A program made the position numbers and the translations under genes. Under the pieces are notes generated by a model. That model ran no database searches, was not told the origin of the DNA, and saw only the letters and a list, made by a program, of their open reading frames with translations. From assembly GCF_004402595.1 (NCBI RefSeq), contig NZ_SOFY01000013.1, positions 62,001 through 126,000 of the forward strand: 64,000 bases of DNA, in the 5' to 3' direction. The first letter of the stretch is position 1; every line of letters starts with the position of its first letter. Source of the stretch: Cryobacterium shii. GTDB lineage: Bacteria; Actinomycetota; Actinomycetes; Actinomycetales; Microbacteriaceae. This document shows positions 16,108-26,031 of the stretch, in pieces.

Positions 16108-18377
16108 CCGTCGTTGACGCGGTAGACGTCGTACACGGCGTCGATGCGCCGCACGGCGTTGAGCACCCGGTCGAGGTGGGTGGTATCCCCCATCTCGAAA
16201 ACGAACCGGCTGATCGCCAAGCGGTCGGTCGAGGTGTGAACCGTGGCGGAGAGGATGTTGACGTGGTGCTCGGACAGCACCCGGGTCACGTCCGACAGGA
16301 GTCCGGAGCGGTCCAGGGCCTCGATCTGGATCTGAACCAGGAAGAGGCTCTTGGAGGTCGGCGCCCAGTCCACGTCGATCATGCGCTCAGGTTCCTTGAG
16401 CAGGGACTGAACGTTGCGGCAGGTTGCCTGGTGCACCGAGACGCCGGCGCCGCGGGTGATGAATCCGACGACCTTGTCGCCCGGGACCGGGGTGCAACAG
16501 CGGGCGAGTTTGACCAGGATGTCCGGGGCTCCACGCACCAGGATGCCGGAATCGCTGTTCCGGAGCGTCTGCGTGCGCCCGTTCGGTGCGAACGGGAGAT
16601 CGGTGGCATCGCTCTCCTCGACGCTTTGCAGCGTGGCGACGACCTTCTCCAACACGGACTGGGTGGACACGTGACCCTCGCCGACGGCGGCGTAGAGGGC
16701 GGAGACGTCCTCGTACTTCATCACCGCGGCCACCTCGGCGAAGGAGTCCTGGTTCATCAGCTTCTGCAGCGGCAGGTTCTGCTTGCGCATGGCGCGGGCG
16801 ATGGCGTCGCGGCCCTGTTCGATCGCCTCGTCCCGGCGCTCCTTGGTGAACCACTGGCGGATCTTGTTGCGCGCCCGTGGGCTCTTGACGAAGTTGAGCC
16901 AGTCTTTGCTGGGCCCGGAGTCCGGATTCTTGGAGGTGAAGACCTCCACGACGTCGCCGGTGATCAGCGGGCTCTCGAGAGGCACGAGACGCCCGTTGAC
17001 CTTGGCACCCATCGTGCGGTGGCCGACCTCGGTGTGCACGGCGTAGGCAAAGTCGACCGGGGTCGCATCGGCCGGCAGGCCGATGACGCGGCCCTTGGGT
17101 GTGAAGACGTAGACCTCTTTGGCACCGATTTCGTACCGGAGCGAATCGAGGAACTCCCCCGGGTCTGCCGTCTCGGCCTGCCAGTCAGAGATGTGCGCCA
17201 GCCAGGCCATGTCGGTGTCGCTCTGCGGGCCCGGCCCGGAGGTCTTGCCGGTGGTCTGCTCCTTGTACTTCCAGTGCGAGGCCACGCCGAATTCCGCGCG
17301 CTGGTGCATCTCCTGGGTGCGGATCTGGATTTCCACCGCGCGCCCGCTCGGCCCGAGGACGGTGGTGTGCAGCGACTGGTAGAGATTGAATTTGGGGGTG
17401 GCGATGTAATCCTTGAACCGGCCGGGCAGCGGGGTCCAGCGCGCGTGGATCGCCCCGAGCACCGCGTAGCAGTCGCGCACGGAATTGACCAGCACGCGGA
17501 TGCCGACCAGGTCGTAGATCTCGTCGAACTCGCGCCCGCGCACGACCATCTTCTGGTAGATCGAGTAGTACTGCTTGGGCCGGCCGGCCACCTTGCCGCG
17601 AATCCGGGCCGCCTTGAGGTCGTCGACGATGGAGTCGATGACGTGCTGAACGAATTCCTCGCGCTGAGGGGTGCGCTGCTTGACCAGGCTGTCGATCTCT
17701 GCGTAGAGCTTGGGGTAGAGCACCGCGAACGAGAGGTCTTCCAGTTCCCACTTGATGGTCTGGATGCCCAGCCGGTGCGCGAGCGGGGCATAGATCTCAA
17801 GGGTCTCGGTGGCTTTACGCACGGCTGACTCCGCCGGCACGAAGCCCCAGGTGCGGGCGTTGTGCAGCCGGTCCGCGAGCTTGATGATCAGCACCCGGAT
17901 GTCTTTCGACATCGCCACGATCATTTTGCGCACGGTCTCGGCCTGCGTGCTGTCGCCGTACTTGACCTTGTCGAGCTTCGTCACCCCGTCGACGAGCATG
18001 GTGATCTCGTCGCCGAAATCGCTCCGCAGCTGATCGAGGGTGTACTCGGTGTCCTCCACGGTGTCGTGCAGGAGCGCGGCGGCCACCGTCTTGGGGCCGA
18101 TGCCGAGGTCGGCGAGGATCTGCGACACCGCGACCGGGTGGGTGATGTACGGCTCACCGCTGCGCCGGAATTGCCCTTCGTGAGCCCGTTCCGCCGTGGT
18201 GTACGCGCGTTCGATGATCGACAGGTCGACCTTCGGGTGGTGCATCCGCACGGTCTTCAAGAGGGTGTCGACAGCTCCGACCGGCTGAGCCCGCGAAAAG
18301 ATGCGCGGCACGAGGCGCCGGAGCGAGGCGGGCGGAACCGGAGCCGGGGAGGCAGGAGGAGACGTCAGATCGGTCAT
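16104..18377 (-). CDS. rel: Bifunctional (p)ppGpp synthetase/hydrolase Rel
   Basis: Stringent-response enzyme, 757 residues. Domain order: HD hydrolase (HDTVEDT intact, so hydrolase is probably active), nucleotidyltransferase synthetase (GRFKDYIATPKFN, YQSLHTTVLGPSG), TGS (VYVFTPKGRVIGLPADATP), zinc-finger-like region (LARCCTPVPGDKVVGFITRG) and C-terminal ACT domain. Start ATG at 18377 has GGAGGTGA closely upstream. Downstream of secD-secF on the same strand, a conserved actinobacterial order. The last bases overlap the stop of the convergent gene at 15481-16107. Confidence 0.97.
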   Translation of the reverse strand: MTDLTSPPASPAPVPPASLRRLVPRIFSRAQPVGAVDTLLKTVRMHHPKVDLSIIERAYTTAERAHEGQFRRSGEPYITHPVAVSQILADLGIGPKTVAAALLHDTVEDTEYTLDQLRSDFGDEITMLVDGVTKLDKVKYGDSTQAETVRKMIVAMSKDIRVLIIKLADRLHNARTWGFVPAESAVRKATETLEIYAPLAHRLGIQTIKWELEDLSFAVLYPKLYAEIDSLVKQRTPQREEFVQHVIDSIVDDLKAARIRGKVAGRPKQYYSIYQKMVVRGREFDEIYDLVGIRVLVNSVRDCYAVLGAIHARWTPLPGRFKDYIATPKFNLYQSLHTTVLGPSGRAVEIQIRTQEMHQRAEFGVASHWKYKEQTTGKTSGPGPQSDTDMAWLAHISDWQAETADPGEFLDSLRYEIGAKEVYVFTPKGRVIGLPADATPVDFAYAVHTEVGHRTMGAKVNGRLVPLESPLITGDVVEVFTSKNPDSGPSKDWLNFVKSPRARNKIRQWFTKERRDEAIEQGRDAIARAMRKQNLPLQKLMNQDSFAEVAAVMKYEDVSALYAAVGEGHVSTQSVLEKVVATLQSVEESDATDLPFAPNGRTQTLRNSDSGILVRGAPDILVKLARCCTPVPGDKVVGFITRGAGVSVHQATCRNVQSLLKEPERMIDVDWAPTSKSLFLVQIQIEALDRSGLLSDVTRVLSEHHVNILSATVHTSTDRLAISRFVFEMGDTTHLDRVLNAVRRIDAVYDVYRVNDG

Positions 18378-18463
18378 CCGTCACCTCCATCCCTCACAAC
18401 AATTATGGCTGTTCGCCACCCGGGCCTGATACCACCGGCGCCAGGTGGGGACCGACTCCCGGC

Positions 18464-19483
18464 CTAGGCGGTGATCTTCTCCGCGGATTTTGTCGTCGTC
18501 GCGTCGGCCTTGGCCCGAAGGGAGAGAACCTTCAGGTCCCGTTTGCGGATATCCGGCTCGCTGGACCGCAGCTGGGCGTACAGCGGCGACGCGATGAAGA
18601 TCGTCGAGTATGCCCCGGCGATGATTCCGATCAGGAGCGCCAGCGAGATGTCCCGCAGGGTGCCGGCGCCGAGCACGAGGGCACCGATGAACAGGATCGA
18701 TCCGACCGGGAGCACCGCCACGACGGAGGTGTTGATCGAACGCACCAGGGTCTGGTTGACGGCGAGGTTGACCGATTCTCCGAATGTGCGGCGCGAATCC
18801 GTGACGTCCTCAGCGGTGTTCTCGCGGATCTTGTCGAACACCACGACGGTGTCGTACAGCGAGTAGCCGAGGATGGTCAGGAAGCCGATCACGGCGGCGG
18901 GGGTGATCTCGAACCCGGTGATGCCGTAGAACCCGGCGGTGATGACGAGGTCGTGCAGGAGCGCGACCATGGCAGCCAGGGCCATCTTCCAGGTGCGGAA
19001 GTACAGGGCCATGCCGATCCCGGCGAGGACGAGGAAGATCGCCAACCCGCGCAGAGCCTGGCCGGTGATGTCGGCACCCCAGGACGGGCCGATGAAGGAC
19101 GCGGTGACCTGGTCTTTCGGAACCGAGTAGGCGTCGGCCAGGGCGGTGCGCACATCGCGGCTGTCCTGGGCGCTGAGCTGGTCGGTCTGCACCCGGATGC
19201 CGCTGTTGCCCACGTTGGACACCTTGGGGACCGCGGAGGGCACCACGGCGTTGACGGCGTCAGACGCCGTGGCCTGGTCCTGCTTCGGCAGGTCTGACAC
19301 CACGAACTCGGATCCGCCGGTGAACTCGATGCCGAAGACGAACCCGCCGCGGAGCTGCGGGACGACCAGGGCGATCAGGAGCATGACGGATGCGACGAGA
19401 TACCACGTGTTGCGCCGGCCGATGATGTTGAACGATCGCTTGCCGGTGTGCAGGTCATTGCCGAACTGGGAGAAGCTGGCCAT
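18464..19483 (-). CDS. secF: Protein translocase subunit SecF
   Basis: 339-residue polytopic membrane protein of the SecDF accessory complex, which uses the proton gradient to pull proteins through SecYEG. First membrane helix at about 27-45, a periplasm-side domain (FTGGSEFVVSD), then helices containing LVITAGFYGITGFEITPAAV and the conserved GYSLYDTVVVFDKIREN (the proton-pathway region). A C-terminal hydrophilic tail follows. The ATG shares one base with the secD stop (TAATG), so the two are coupled. Confidence 0.96.
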   Translation of the reverse strand: MASFSQFGNDLHTGKRSFNIIGRRNTWYLVASVMLLIALVVPQLRGGFVFGIEFTGGSEFVVSDLPKQDQATASDAVNAVVPSAVPKVSNVGNSGIRVQTDQLSAQDSRDVRTALADAYSVPKDQVTASFIGPSWGADITGQALRGLAIFLVLAGIGMALYFRTWKMALAAMVALLHDLVITAGFYGITGFEITPAAVIGFLTILGYSLYDTVVVFDKIRENTAEDVTDSRRTFGESVNLAVNQTLVRSINTSVVAVLPVGSILFIGALVLGAGTLRDISLALLIGIIAGAYSTIFIASPLYAQLRSSEPDIRKRDLKVLSLRAKADATTTKSAEKITA

Positions 19484-21198
19484 TAGGATTCCTTCCCGTT
19501 CGAGAAGCGATCGGTGCTGGAACCGACGAGGTCCTGCGCCTTGCGTTCGGCGATGGTTTGACGTTTGGCGGCTTCTTTACTGGCCGACGACAGTTTGCCT
19601 GTTGCGACCTGCGTGGACGGCTGGAACTTGGCACGGCCGCGGTAGGTGGCACCGAGCGCCCGGGGGTCGAGTCCGCTGAAGCGGTGACCCTCGTTGAAAA
19701 ACCGGGTCTGCGCCAGCAGTTGGAGCATCGGGTGGGTGAACAGGATGACGACGACGACGTCGACGATCGTGGTGAGGCCGAGGGTCAGGGCGAAGCCCTT
19801 GACGTTGCCGACCGCCACGATGAAGAGCACGCCGGCGGCGAGGAAGTTCACGCCGTCCGAGGCGAGGATGGTGCGCAGAGCGCGCTTCCAGCCGGCCTCG
19901 ACGGCCGACTCGAGTCCGCGACCGTCCCGCAGCTCGTCGCGCACGCGCTCGAAGTAGACGATGAAGGAGTCGGCGGTGATTCCGATGGCAACGATCAACC
20001 CGGCCACCCCGGCGAGGGACAGTCGGTAACCCTCCCGCCAGGACAGGGTCGTGATGATCAGGTACGTGATCAGGGCCGCGACGGTCAGGGAAGCGATCGT
20101 CACCACCCCGAGCAACCGGTACTGGATCAGCGAGTAGATCACGACCAGGATCAGTCCGATCAGACCGGCGATGAGACCGCCGAGGAGCTGGGAGGAGCCG
20201 AGCGTCGCGGAAATGGTGTCCTGGCTCTGCACCGTGAAGCTGATCGGCAGGGCGCCGAACTTGAGCTGGTCGGCGAGCGTCTTGGACGATTCCTTGGTGA
20301 AGTTTCCGCTGATCTGCGCGTTTCCGTCAGTGATCGCCGCGTTCGTGCGGGGCGCGGAGATGACCTGGCCGTCGAGAACGATGGCGAACTGGTTGCGCAC
20401 GCCCTCGAGGCCGTTCAACCGGGTGCTGACGTCGGCGAACGCCTTGGTCCCGGTCTTGTCGAACTTCATGTTGACGACCCACTGGCCGGTGGTCGCGCCG
20501 CTCTGGTTCGTCTCCTGGCCGCTGGTGGCGTCCGAGACGTTCTCGCCGCTGACCTCGACCGGGCCGAGGATGTATTTGACCGAGCCGTCGGTCTCACAGG
20601 TGACGAGTGGCTTGTCCGCCGGGGCGACGTTGCTGGTGTCGAGCTTCGTGCAGTCGAAGGCGTCGTACTGGGCCTGGAGCGCCGGGGTGATCCAGCTCGG
20701 GTCGCTGGCGTCGGTGGGTACCGCGGTCGGCGTGCTCGACAGGTCGGGGTCGACGCTCGGGGCCGGGGTCGCCGCGCCGTCCGCGCCCACGCTGGCCGCC
20801 GACGGGGCGTCGGCCAGAAGGACGGGGCGGAATTCGAGTTTCGCTGAGGACTCGATCCGGTTGATGGTGGCGTCGTCGGGGATGCCCGGGATCGAGACGA
20901 CGATGTTCTGGCCGCCCTGCGTGTTGATCTCCGCTTCGGAGACGCCGGACGCGTCAACGCGCTGCCGGATGATCGACACGGCATTGTTCAGCTGTTCCTG
21001 CGAAACTGATTGACCGGATTCGAGTTTCGGCGCGAGGATGATCTGCGTGCCACCCTCGAGGTCGAGGGCCAGCTTGGGCGTCCAGGAACCGCCGCCGGTG
21101 AGGACGCCGGCGGTGTTGAGAGCGATCAGACCGACGATGATCACCCCCAGCCACGTGAGGGAACGCCAGGCCTTTTTGGCCGGAGACGACTTTGCCAC
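19483..21198 (-). CDS. secD: Protein translocase subunit SecD
   Basis: 571-residue partner of SecF. First membrane helix at about 14-32, then LGLDLEGG-type P1 segment (LALDLEGGTQIILAP), a long extracytoplasmic domain, and a C-terminal helix bundle (AGVAGLIVAIGITADSFIVY, DGVNFLAAGVLFIVAVG). The P1 domain carries a low-complexity Ala/Pro/Asp/Thr insert around residues 135-170, common in actinobacterial SecD. GTG start at 21198 has only a weak ribosome site. A strong hairpin separates it from yajC. Confidence 0.96.
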   Translation of the reverse strand: MAKSSPAKKAWRSLTWLGVIIVGLIALNTAGVLTGGGSWTPKLALDLEGGTQIILAPKLESGQSVSQEQLNNAVSIIRQRVDASGVSEAEINTQGGQNIVVSIPGIPDDATINRIESSAKLEFRPVLLADAPSAASVGADGAATPAPSVDPDLSSTPTAVPTDASDPSWITPALQAQYDAFDCTKLDTSNVAPADKPLVTCETDGSVKYILGPVEVSGENVSDATSGQETNQSGATTGQWVVNMKFDKTGTKAFADVSTRLNGLEGVRNQFAIVLDGQVISAPRTNAAITDGNAQISGNFTKESSKTLADQLKFGALPISFTVQSQDTISATLGSSQLLGGLIAGLIGLILVVIYSLIQYRLLGVVTIASLTVAALITYLIITTLSWREGYRLSLAGVAGLIVAIGITADSFIVYFERVRDELRDGRGLESAVEAGWKRALRTILASDGVNFLAAGVLFIVAVGNVKGFALTLGLTTIVDVVVVILFTHPMLQLLAQTRFFNEGHRFSGLDPRALGATYRGRAKFQPSTQVATGKLSSASKEAAKRQTIAERKAQDLVGSSTDRFSNGKES

Positions 21199-21221
21199 CT
21201 GTGAACTCAGCTTTCTGTGCT

Positions 21222-21250
21222 CATGCCCGCGCCGTCACGGCGCGGGCATG
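21222..21250. other. Perfect 13-bp hairpin between yajC and secD
   Basis: CATGCCCGCGCCG / CGGCGCGGGCATG with loop TCA. On the transcribed minus strand no T-run follows, so it is not a standard terminator. It may stabilise the upstream yajC message or cause partial termination, lowering secDF expression. Confidence 0.75.
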
Positions 21251-21263
21251 TGAGAGGGATTGG

Positions 21264-21656
21264 TTACGCATCGCCCTTTTTGGGCTCTTCGTCGGTGTCT
21301 GCATCAGCGACTCGCTGACCGAACTCGGGTTCGTTCATGACGCCGGCGGTGTCCTGGCCGATTTCGGCAACGGGTGCGTCCTCGGACTCGGCCACGGTCG
21401 GCTCGATCACACGGGCGATGGTCTGGCGGTGCAGCTGCACGACCGTTCCCGGTGCGATTTCAAGGGCGACCTTGTTCGCTTCCTCGTCGATCGAGAGAAT
21501 GGTTCCGTACATCCCGAAGTTGGTCATGACCTCCGCGCCGGCAACCATCTGGGCCTGCAGCGCGGCCTGGTCCTTCTGGCGCTTGCGGCTGTTGCGGAAC
21601 ATGAAGAAAACGAGCGCCGCGAGAACGACGAGCATGACAAGAGTCAACGGATCCAT
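21264..21656 (-). CDS. yajC: Preprotein translocase subunit YajC
   Basis: 130 residues. One N-terminal membrane helix (about 3-20, TLVMLVVLAALVFFMF), a basic stop-transfer (RNSRKRQK) and the YajC core MVAGAEVMTNFGMYGTILSIDEEANKVALEIAPG. The C-terminal 40 residues are acidic and variable. YajC joins SecDF in the holotranslocon. It lies 90 bp after ruvB and upstream of secD, the usual order. Confidence 0.94.
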   Translation of the reverse strand: MDPLTLVMLVVLAALVFFMFRNSRKRQKDQAALQAQMVAGAEVMTNFGMYGTILSIDEEANKVALEIAPGTVVQLHRQTIARVIEPTVAESEDAPVAEIGQDTAGVMNEPEFGQRVADADTDEEPKKGDA

Positions 21657-21746
21657 AAAACTGTGAAACCTTCCGATTGCGGCGCGATGGCCGAAGCTTG
21701 TGCGTCTGATTCCTTACGAACCAACTCGAATTATAGGTCATCGAGG

Positions 21747-22796
21747 TTATGGGACCTTCGGAGCGCCGTCCTGCGGGTTGACGAGACCGAAGTGCCGCCA
21801 CGCTGCGGGGGTCGCCACGCGCCCGCGCGGGGTGCGCGTGAGGAAGCCTATCCGCACCAGGAACGGCTCCACGACAGCCTCGATGGTCTCCGACTCTTCC
21901 CCCACGGACACCGCCAGTGTGTTCAGGCCAACCGGCCCACCCCCAAAACGGGTCAGGATGATGCGCATCACTTCCCGGTCGAGCCGATCGAGCCCGATCG
22001 CGTCCACGTCGTAGAGTTCCAGGGCCGCGTGGACGGCGGCCAGGTCGGCGTCCCCCCCGTGCACCAGGGCGTAGTCGCGCACCCGCCGGAGCAGCCGGTT
22101 GGCGATTCTCGGCGTGCCGCGGCACCGACCGGCGATTTCGGCGAGGGCCTCCCGGTCGATCCTGAAGTCGAGCAGTGCGGCGGCACGCGCCAGCACCTCC
22201 TCGAGCTCGTGGTCCGCGTAGAACTCGAGGTGGGCGGTGAACCCGAACCGGTCGCGCAGTGGGTTGGGCAGCAGCCCGGACCGGGTCGTGGCGCCCACCA
22301 GCGTGAACGGGGCGAGCTCGAGCGGCACCGAGGTGGCGCCGGCACCCTTGCCCACCATGATGTCGATCCGGAAGTCCTCCATCGCGAGGTAGAGCATTTC
22401 CTCGGCCGAGCGGGCCATCCGGTGGATCTCGTCGATGAAGAGCACCTCGCCGGGGATCAGTGAGGAGAGCACGGCGGCCAGATCACCCGCGTGCTGGATG
22501 GCCGGGCCGCTGGACATCCTCAGCGGCCGGTTGCCCTCGTACGCGATGATCATGGCCAGGGTGGTCTTGCCCAGCCCGGGCGGGCCGGCCAGCAGGATGT
22601 GGTCCGGCGTGCGGGCCTGCATGGTCGCCGCCGTCAACAGCAGCTGCAGCTGGCTGCGCACCTTCTGCTGGCCGACGAACTCCGCCAGGCTCCGGGGCCG
22701 GAGGGCGCCTTCGAACGCGAGTTCCGCGTCGCCTTCCAGAACGGGATTGGTCAGCTCGACCCCGGGGTCGCCGGCCAGGCGCGGTTCGGGTGTCAT
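21747..22796 (-). CDS. ruvB: Holliday junction branch-migration ATPase RuvB
   Basis: 349-residue AAA+ motor that drives branch migration with RuvA. Walker A GPPGLGKT (71-78), Walker [10 protein letters not shown] (Asp122/Glu123), sensor 1 [10 protein letters not shown], arginine-finger segment LRDRFGF, and the C-terminal winged helix (QDGAPKVP end; [13 protein letters not shown]). ATG overlaps the ruvA stop as ATGA. Part of the ruvCAB operon. Confidence 0.97.
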   Translation of the reverse strand: MTPEPRLAGDPGVELTNPVLEGDAELAFEGALRPRSLAEFVGQQKVRSQLQLLLTAATMQARTPDHILLAGPPGLGKTTLAMIIAYEGNRPLRMSSGPAIQHAGDLAAVLSSLIPGEVLFIDEIHRMARSAEEMLYLAMEDFRIDIMVGKGAGATSVPLELAPFTLVGATTRSGLLPNPLRDRFGFTAHLEFYADHELEEVLARAAALLDFRIDREALAEIAGRCRGTPRIANRLLRRVRDYALVHGGDADLAAVHAALELYDVDAIGLDRLDREVMRIILTRFGGGPVGLNTLAVSVGEESETIEAVVEPFLVRIGFLTRTPRGRVATPAAWRHFGLVNPQDGAPKVP

Positions 22797-23419
22797 GAGC
22801 GGCGCTCCGAAGCCTGCTGGGCCGGGCCGAGCCGGGCCAGGACCAGCCGGAGGAGACTGGCCACCCCGACCTGCTCGGGATCGGCCGTGTCGGCGAGGGT
22901 CTCCTCGACCGCCTGAGCGGCCACCCGCTCAGACCAGCCCAGGCCGATCAGGGCGGCCTGCACGTTCGCGGACGCGCTCGTGGGGGCCGGGCGAGCCGCG
23001 GCGGTGGCGGCGGCGGCCGAGACGAAGACCTTGCCGGCCAGGGAGAGCACGATCAACTTGGCGGTCTTGGGGCCGATGCCGCTGACCTTGCGGAAAGCGG
23101 CGTCATCCTCGGAGGCGACCGCCTGTGCGATCCGGTTCGGGCTGAGCACGGCGAGCACACCGAGGGCCGATTTCGGTCCGACGCCGGTCACCCCGACCAG
23201 CAGCTCGAACACCTCGAGTTCGTCCGTGGCCGGAAACCCGTAGAGCGTGAGTGAGTCTTCGCGCACGATCAGCGTGGTGGAGAGGCGGGCCTCGGTGCCG
23301 ACCCGCAGCGTCAGCGCGGTCGCGGGGGTGACCTGCAGGGCCAGCCCCACTCCCCCGACCTCGATCACGGCCGTCGAACCCAGGGCAGACAGGACGAGGC
23401 CACGTACGGATGCAATCAC
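22793..23419 (-). CDS. ruvA: Holliday junction branch-migration protein RuvA
   Basis: 208 residues. N-terminal OB-fold ([21 protein letters not shown]), two helix-hairpin-helix motifs ([36 protein letters not shown]), an Ala-rich linker (about 135-150) and the C-terminal RuvB-binding domain. GTG start overlaps the ruvC stop (GTGA) and its own stop overlaps ruvB, so the three genes are coupled. Confidence 0.96.
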   Translation of the reverse strand: MIASVRGLVLSALGSTAVIEVGGVGLALQVTPATALTLRVGTEARLSTTLIVREDSLTLYGFPATDELEVFELLVGVTGVGPKSALGVLAVLSPNRIAQAVASEDDAAFRKVSGIGPKTAKLIVLSLAGKVFVSAAAATAAARPAPTSASANVQAALIGLGWSERVAAQAVEETLADTADPEQVGVASLLRLVLARLGPAQQASERRS

Positions 23420-24018
23420 CGCTTAACACTACGGGTCACCGGCGACACGGAGCCGCGTTCGGCGGCGCGCCATGCCTTCTGGGCCGGGGTCAGCGTTCCG
23501 ACCGGGACGGCGGCGCCGGTCGGCAGGGTGCCACCGGATGCGCCGGTGCGCCAGGCGTGGCAGATCGCAATGGCCAGCGCGTCCGCGGCATCCGCCGGCC
23601 TGGGCACTTCGGCCAGGCCGAGCACCCGGGCGACCATCGTGCCGACCTGCGCCTTGTCGGCGGACCCGTAACCGGTGATCGCGGCCTTGACCTCGCTGGG
23701 GGTGTGCAGGGTGACGGTCAGCCCGCGCTGAGCCGCGAGGAGGAGGGCGACCCCGCTGATCTGCGCCGTGCCCATGACGGAGCTCACGTTGTTCTGGGCG
23801 AACACCCGCTCGATCGCCACGAATTCGGGCTGGTGCCGGTCGAGCATCTCCTCGAGACCCCGGCTGATCAGCAGGAGCCTCTGCTCGAGCGGCAGGTCCG
23901 CCGCGCTGCGGAGCACGGCCACGTCGACGAGGGTCGCGGTGCGGTTGGGGTTCACGTCGACCACGCCCACGCCGCAACGGGTCAGCCCGGGATCGATGCC
24001 CAGGACCCGGACTGACAC
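23416..24018 (-). CDS. ruvC: Crossover junction endodeoxyribonuclease RuvC
   Basis: 200-residue Holliday-junction resolvase with RNase H fold. Catalytic residues: Asp in [12 protein letters not shown] (residue about 8), Glu in [12 protein letters not shown], and the later acidic pair in [20 protein letters not shown] start lies five bases after the yebC stop. No SOS (GAAC-N4-GTTC) box is visible upstream of yebC or ruvC, so damage control, if present, must act further upstream. Confidence 0.96.
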   Translation of the reverse strand: MSVRVLGIDPGLTRCGVGVVDVNPNRTATLVDVAVLRSAADLPLEQRLLLISRGLEEMLDRHQPEFVAIERVFAQNNVSSVMGTAQISGVALLLAAQRGLTVTLHTPSEVKAAITGYGSADKAQVGTMVARVLGLAEVPRPADAADALAIAICHAWRTGASGGTLPTGAAVPVGTLTPAQKAWRAAERGSVSPVTRSVKR

Positions 24019-24023
24019 GGCCT

Positions 24024-24788
24024 CTACTCGGCTTCGGCCTGAAGCTCCGCGATGACCTCGGGCGACACGTCGTAGTTGCTGTAGATGTTCTGCACGTCGT
24101 CGAGCTCTTCGAGCGCGTCGATCAGTTTGAAGACCTTGCGGGCGGTTTCGGCGTCGACCTCGATCTTGAGCTGGGGCACGAATGCGATGTCGGCGGAGTC
24201 GTAGTCGATTCCGGCGGTCTGCAGCGCCGTGCGGGTGGCGACGAGGTCATGGGCCTCGCTGAAGACCTCGAACTTGTCGCCGTCGTCGACGACCTCTTCG
24301 GCACCGGCGTCGAGCACGGCCGCGAGCACGTCGTCTTCGGTGACGTTGTCACCCTTGGGCACCACGACGATGCCCTTGCGGTTGAAGTTGTAGGCCACGC
24401 TGCCGGGATCGGCCATGTTGCCGCCGTTGCGGGAGACGGTCGTGCGCACCTCGGCGGCGGCCCGGTTCTTGTTGTCGGTCAGACACTCGATCATGATGGC
24501 GACGCCGTGCGCGGCGTAGCCCTCGTACATGATGGTCGTGTAGTCGACGACCTCACCGGACAGGCCTGCACCACGCTTGACGGCGCGGTCGATGTTGTCG
24601 TTCGGGACGGAGGTCTTCTTGGCCTTCTGGATCGCGTCCACCAGCGTCGGGTTTCCCGACAAGTCGGCGCCGCCCATGCGGGCAGCCACTTCGATGTTCT
24701 TGATCAACTTGGCGAACGCCTTGGCCCGACGAGAGTCGGTGACCGCCTTCTGGTGCTTCGTTGTCGCCCACTTGGAATGTCCGGACAT
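24024..24788 (-). CDS. YebC/PmpR family protein
   Basis: 254 residues starting [14 protein letters not shown], the family signature. Members act as DNA-binding regulators or as ribosome-associated factors easing polyproline translation (family knowledge). Three-domain architecture is complete ([53 protein letters not shown]). The ATG at 24788 has GGGAGA three bases upstream; the upstream extension in frame has no similarity. It precedes ruvC as in most actinobacteria. Confidence 0.94.
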   Translation of the reverse strand: MSGHSKWATTKHQKAVTDSRRAKAFAKLIKNIEVAARMGGADLSGNPTLVDAIQKAKKTSVPNDNIDRAVKRGAGLSGEVVDYTTIMYEGYAAHGVAIMIECLTDNKNRAAAEVRTTVSRNGGNMADPGSVAYNFNRKGIVVVPKGDNVTEDDVLAAVLDAGAEEVVDDGDKFEVFSEAHDLVATRTALQTAGIDYDSADIAFVPQLKIEVDAETARKVFKLIDALEELDDVQNIYSNYDVSPEVIAELQAEAE

Positions 24789-24875
24789 GAATCTCCCGTT
24801 GTCTCGCTTGGCTCTCTGGTCGTCGCACCCTGAGGTACCCCACATTCTAACCCGCGGTGTCCGGCGGAGCAGGCT

Positions 24876-25418
24876 TCACGCGCCCGGGGGCTGGTCCAGG
24901 ATTTTCTGCAGCGTACGCAGGTTGCGCGTGGTCGTGCTCGCCCGGTACCGGGCCTTGCCGCTCAGCTTGCTGAACGGGCTGCCCACGCCCACCGACCGCA
25001 GAACCTGCCAGTACAACACGTCGGCGCCTGACCTGATCTGTTCCGTGTCGGGGTCCGCGTCGCCGGCCGCGCCGAGGAGCTCGTCCAGCACGGACCGGTC
25101 TGACCCGAGCACGACGTAGGGATGCCACCCCTCGCGGTCCGCGTCGAACGGGAACGCCCGCACGACCCGGTCGAGCCACTCGACGTCGACGAGGATGATC
25201 CAGGCCCGGTAGCCGAAGGTGTCGGAGAGCGCCCGCTCGATCCGCGCCTTCGTGGCCGCCGCATCCGTCTCACTCGTCGTGAACAGAACGTTGCCGCTGG
25301 CAAGCACCGTGCTGATCCCGGTGTATCCGAGTTCCCGGAAGACGGACTGCAGGGCCGCCATCCTGATGTTGATGCCGTTGACGTTGATGCCGCGCAGGAA
25401 AGCAACCGACCGGGTCAT
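24876..25418 (-). CDS. DUF1697 domain-containing protein
   Basis: 180 residues with the DUF1697 opening SVAFLRGINVNG, then LRELGYT-like VFRELGYTGISTVLASGNVLF, and the terminal DKLT-like segment SKLSGKARYRASTTTRNLRTL. Function is unknown. It is inserted between pdxT and yebC, nine bases after pdxT on the same strand; these two genes are often adjacent elsewhere, so this is likely an accessory insertion into the operon. Confidence 0.85.
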   Translation of the reverse strand: MTRSVAFLRGINVNGINIRMAALQSVFRELGYTGISTVLASGNVLFTTSETDAAATKARIERALSDTFGYRAWIILVDVEWLDRVVRAFPFDADREGWHPYVVLGSDRSVLDELLGAAGDADPDTEQIRSGADVLYWQVLRSVGVGSPFSKLSGKARYRASTTTRNLRTLQKILDQPPGA

Positions 25419-25427
25419 GTACGGACC

Positions 25428-26021
25428 CTAGCCGCGAAAACCGGCCGCGGCCACCTTGCCCAGGAAGTACTCGTGAAAACGGTTCTCCCCGGTGATCTCG
25501 GGGTGGAAAGACGTGCCGAGCAGGTTGTCCTGCTCGACGGCGACACACCGGCCGTCGGCGAGAGTGGCCAGCGCCCGGGCCCTGGGGCCCACGGTCTCCA
25601 CGACCGGGGCCCGGATGAACACGGCGTGCACGGGAGCGTCGCCGAGGACAGGCACGTCGAGGTCGGTCTCGAACGAGAGAGTCTGGGAACCGAAGGCGTT
25701 TCGGCGCACGGCGATGTCGAGACCGCCGATGCTCTCCTGGCCGGCGATCCCGTCGATGACGGTGTCGGCGAGCATGATCAGGCCGGCGCAGGTGCCGTAG
25801 ACGGGCAGCCCGCTCCGGACGAAGGCGGCCAGCGGTTCGGCCAGGCCGAACGCCCTGGCCAGTTTGTCCATCACGCTGGACTCGCCGCCCGGGATCACCA
25901 GCCCGCTGACGCGGGCCAGTTCCTCCGGGCGGCGAACGAGTTCGACGTCGGCGCCGAGGGACCGGAGAACCTCGGCATGCTCCCGAAAATCACCCTGAAG
26001 GGCGAGAACTCCAACGCTCAC
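25428..26021 (-). CDS. pdxT: Pyridoxal 5'-phosphate synthase glutaminase subunit PdxT
   Basis: Supplies ammonia from glutamine to PdxS. 197-residue class I amidotransferase: start of domain VGVLALQGDFREHAEVL, oxyanion strand GLVIPGGESSVM, nucleophile Cys78 in YGTCAGLIML, and His/Glu of the triad in GTSFHPEITGENRFH. GTG start ten bases after the pdxS stop. Confidence 0.96.
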   Translation of the reverse strand: MSVGVLALQGDFREHAEVLRSLGADVELVRRPEELARVSGLVIPGGESSVMDKLARAFGLAEPLAAFVRSGLPVYGTCAGLIMLADTVIDGIAGQESIGGLDIAVRRNAFGSQTLSFETDLDVPVLGDAPVHAVFIRAPVVETVGPRARALATLADGRCVAVEQDNLLGTSFHPEITGENRFHEYFLGKVAAAGFRG

Positions 26022-26031
26022 GGACGAGTGA

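Noticed and set aside
16176-17828. 550-codon plus-strand frame opposite rel
   Set aside because: Shadow of a well-conserved gene; no independent evidence.
24019-24875. Possible SOS (LexA) box upstream of ruvC/yebC
   Set aside because: No GAAC-N4-GTTC-like palindrome was found in the yebC upstream gap.
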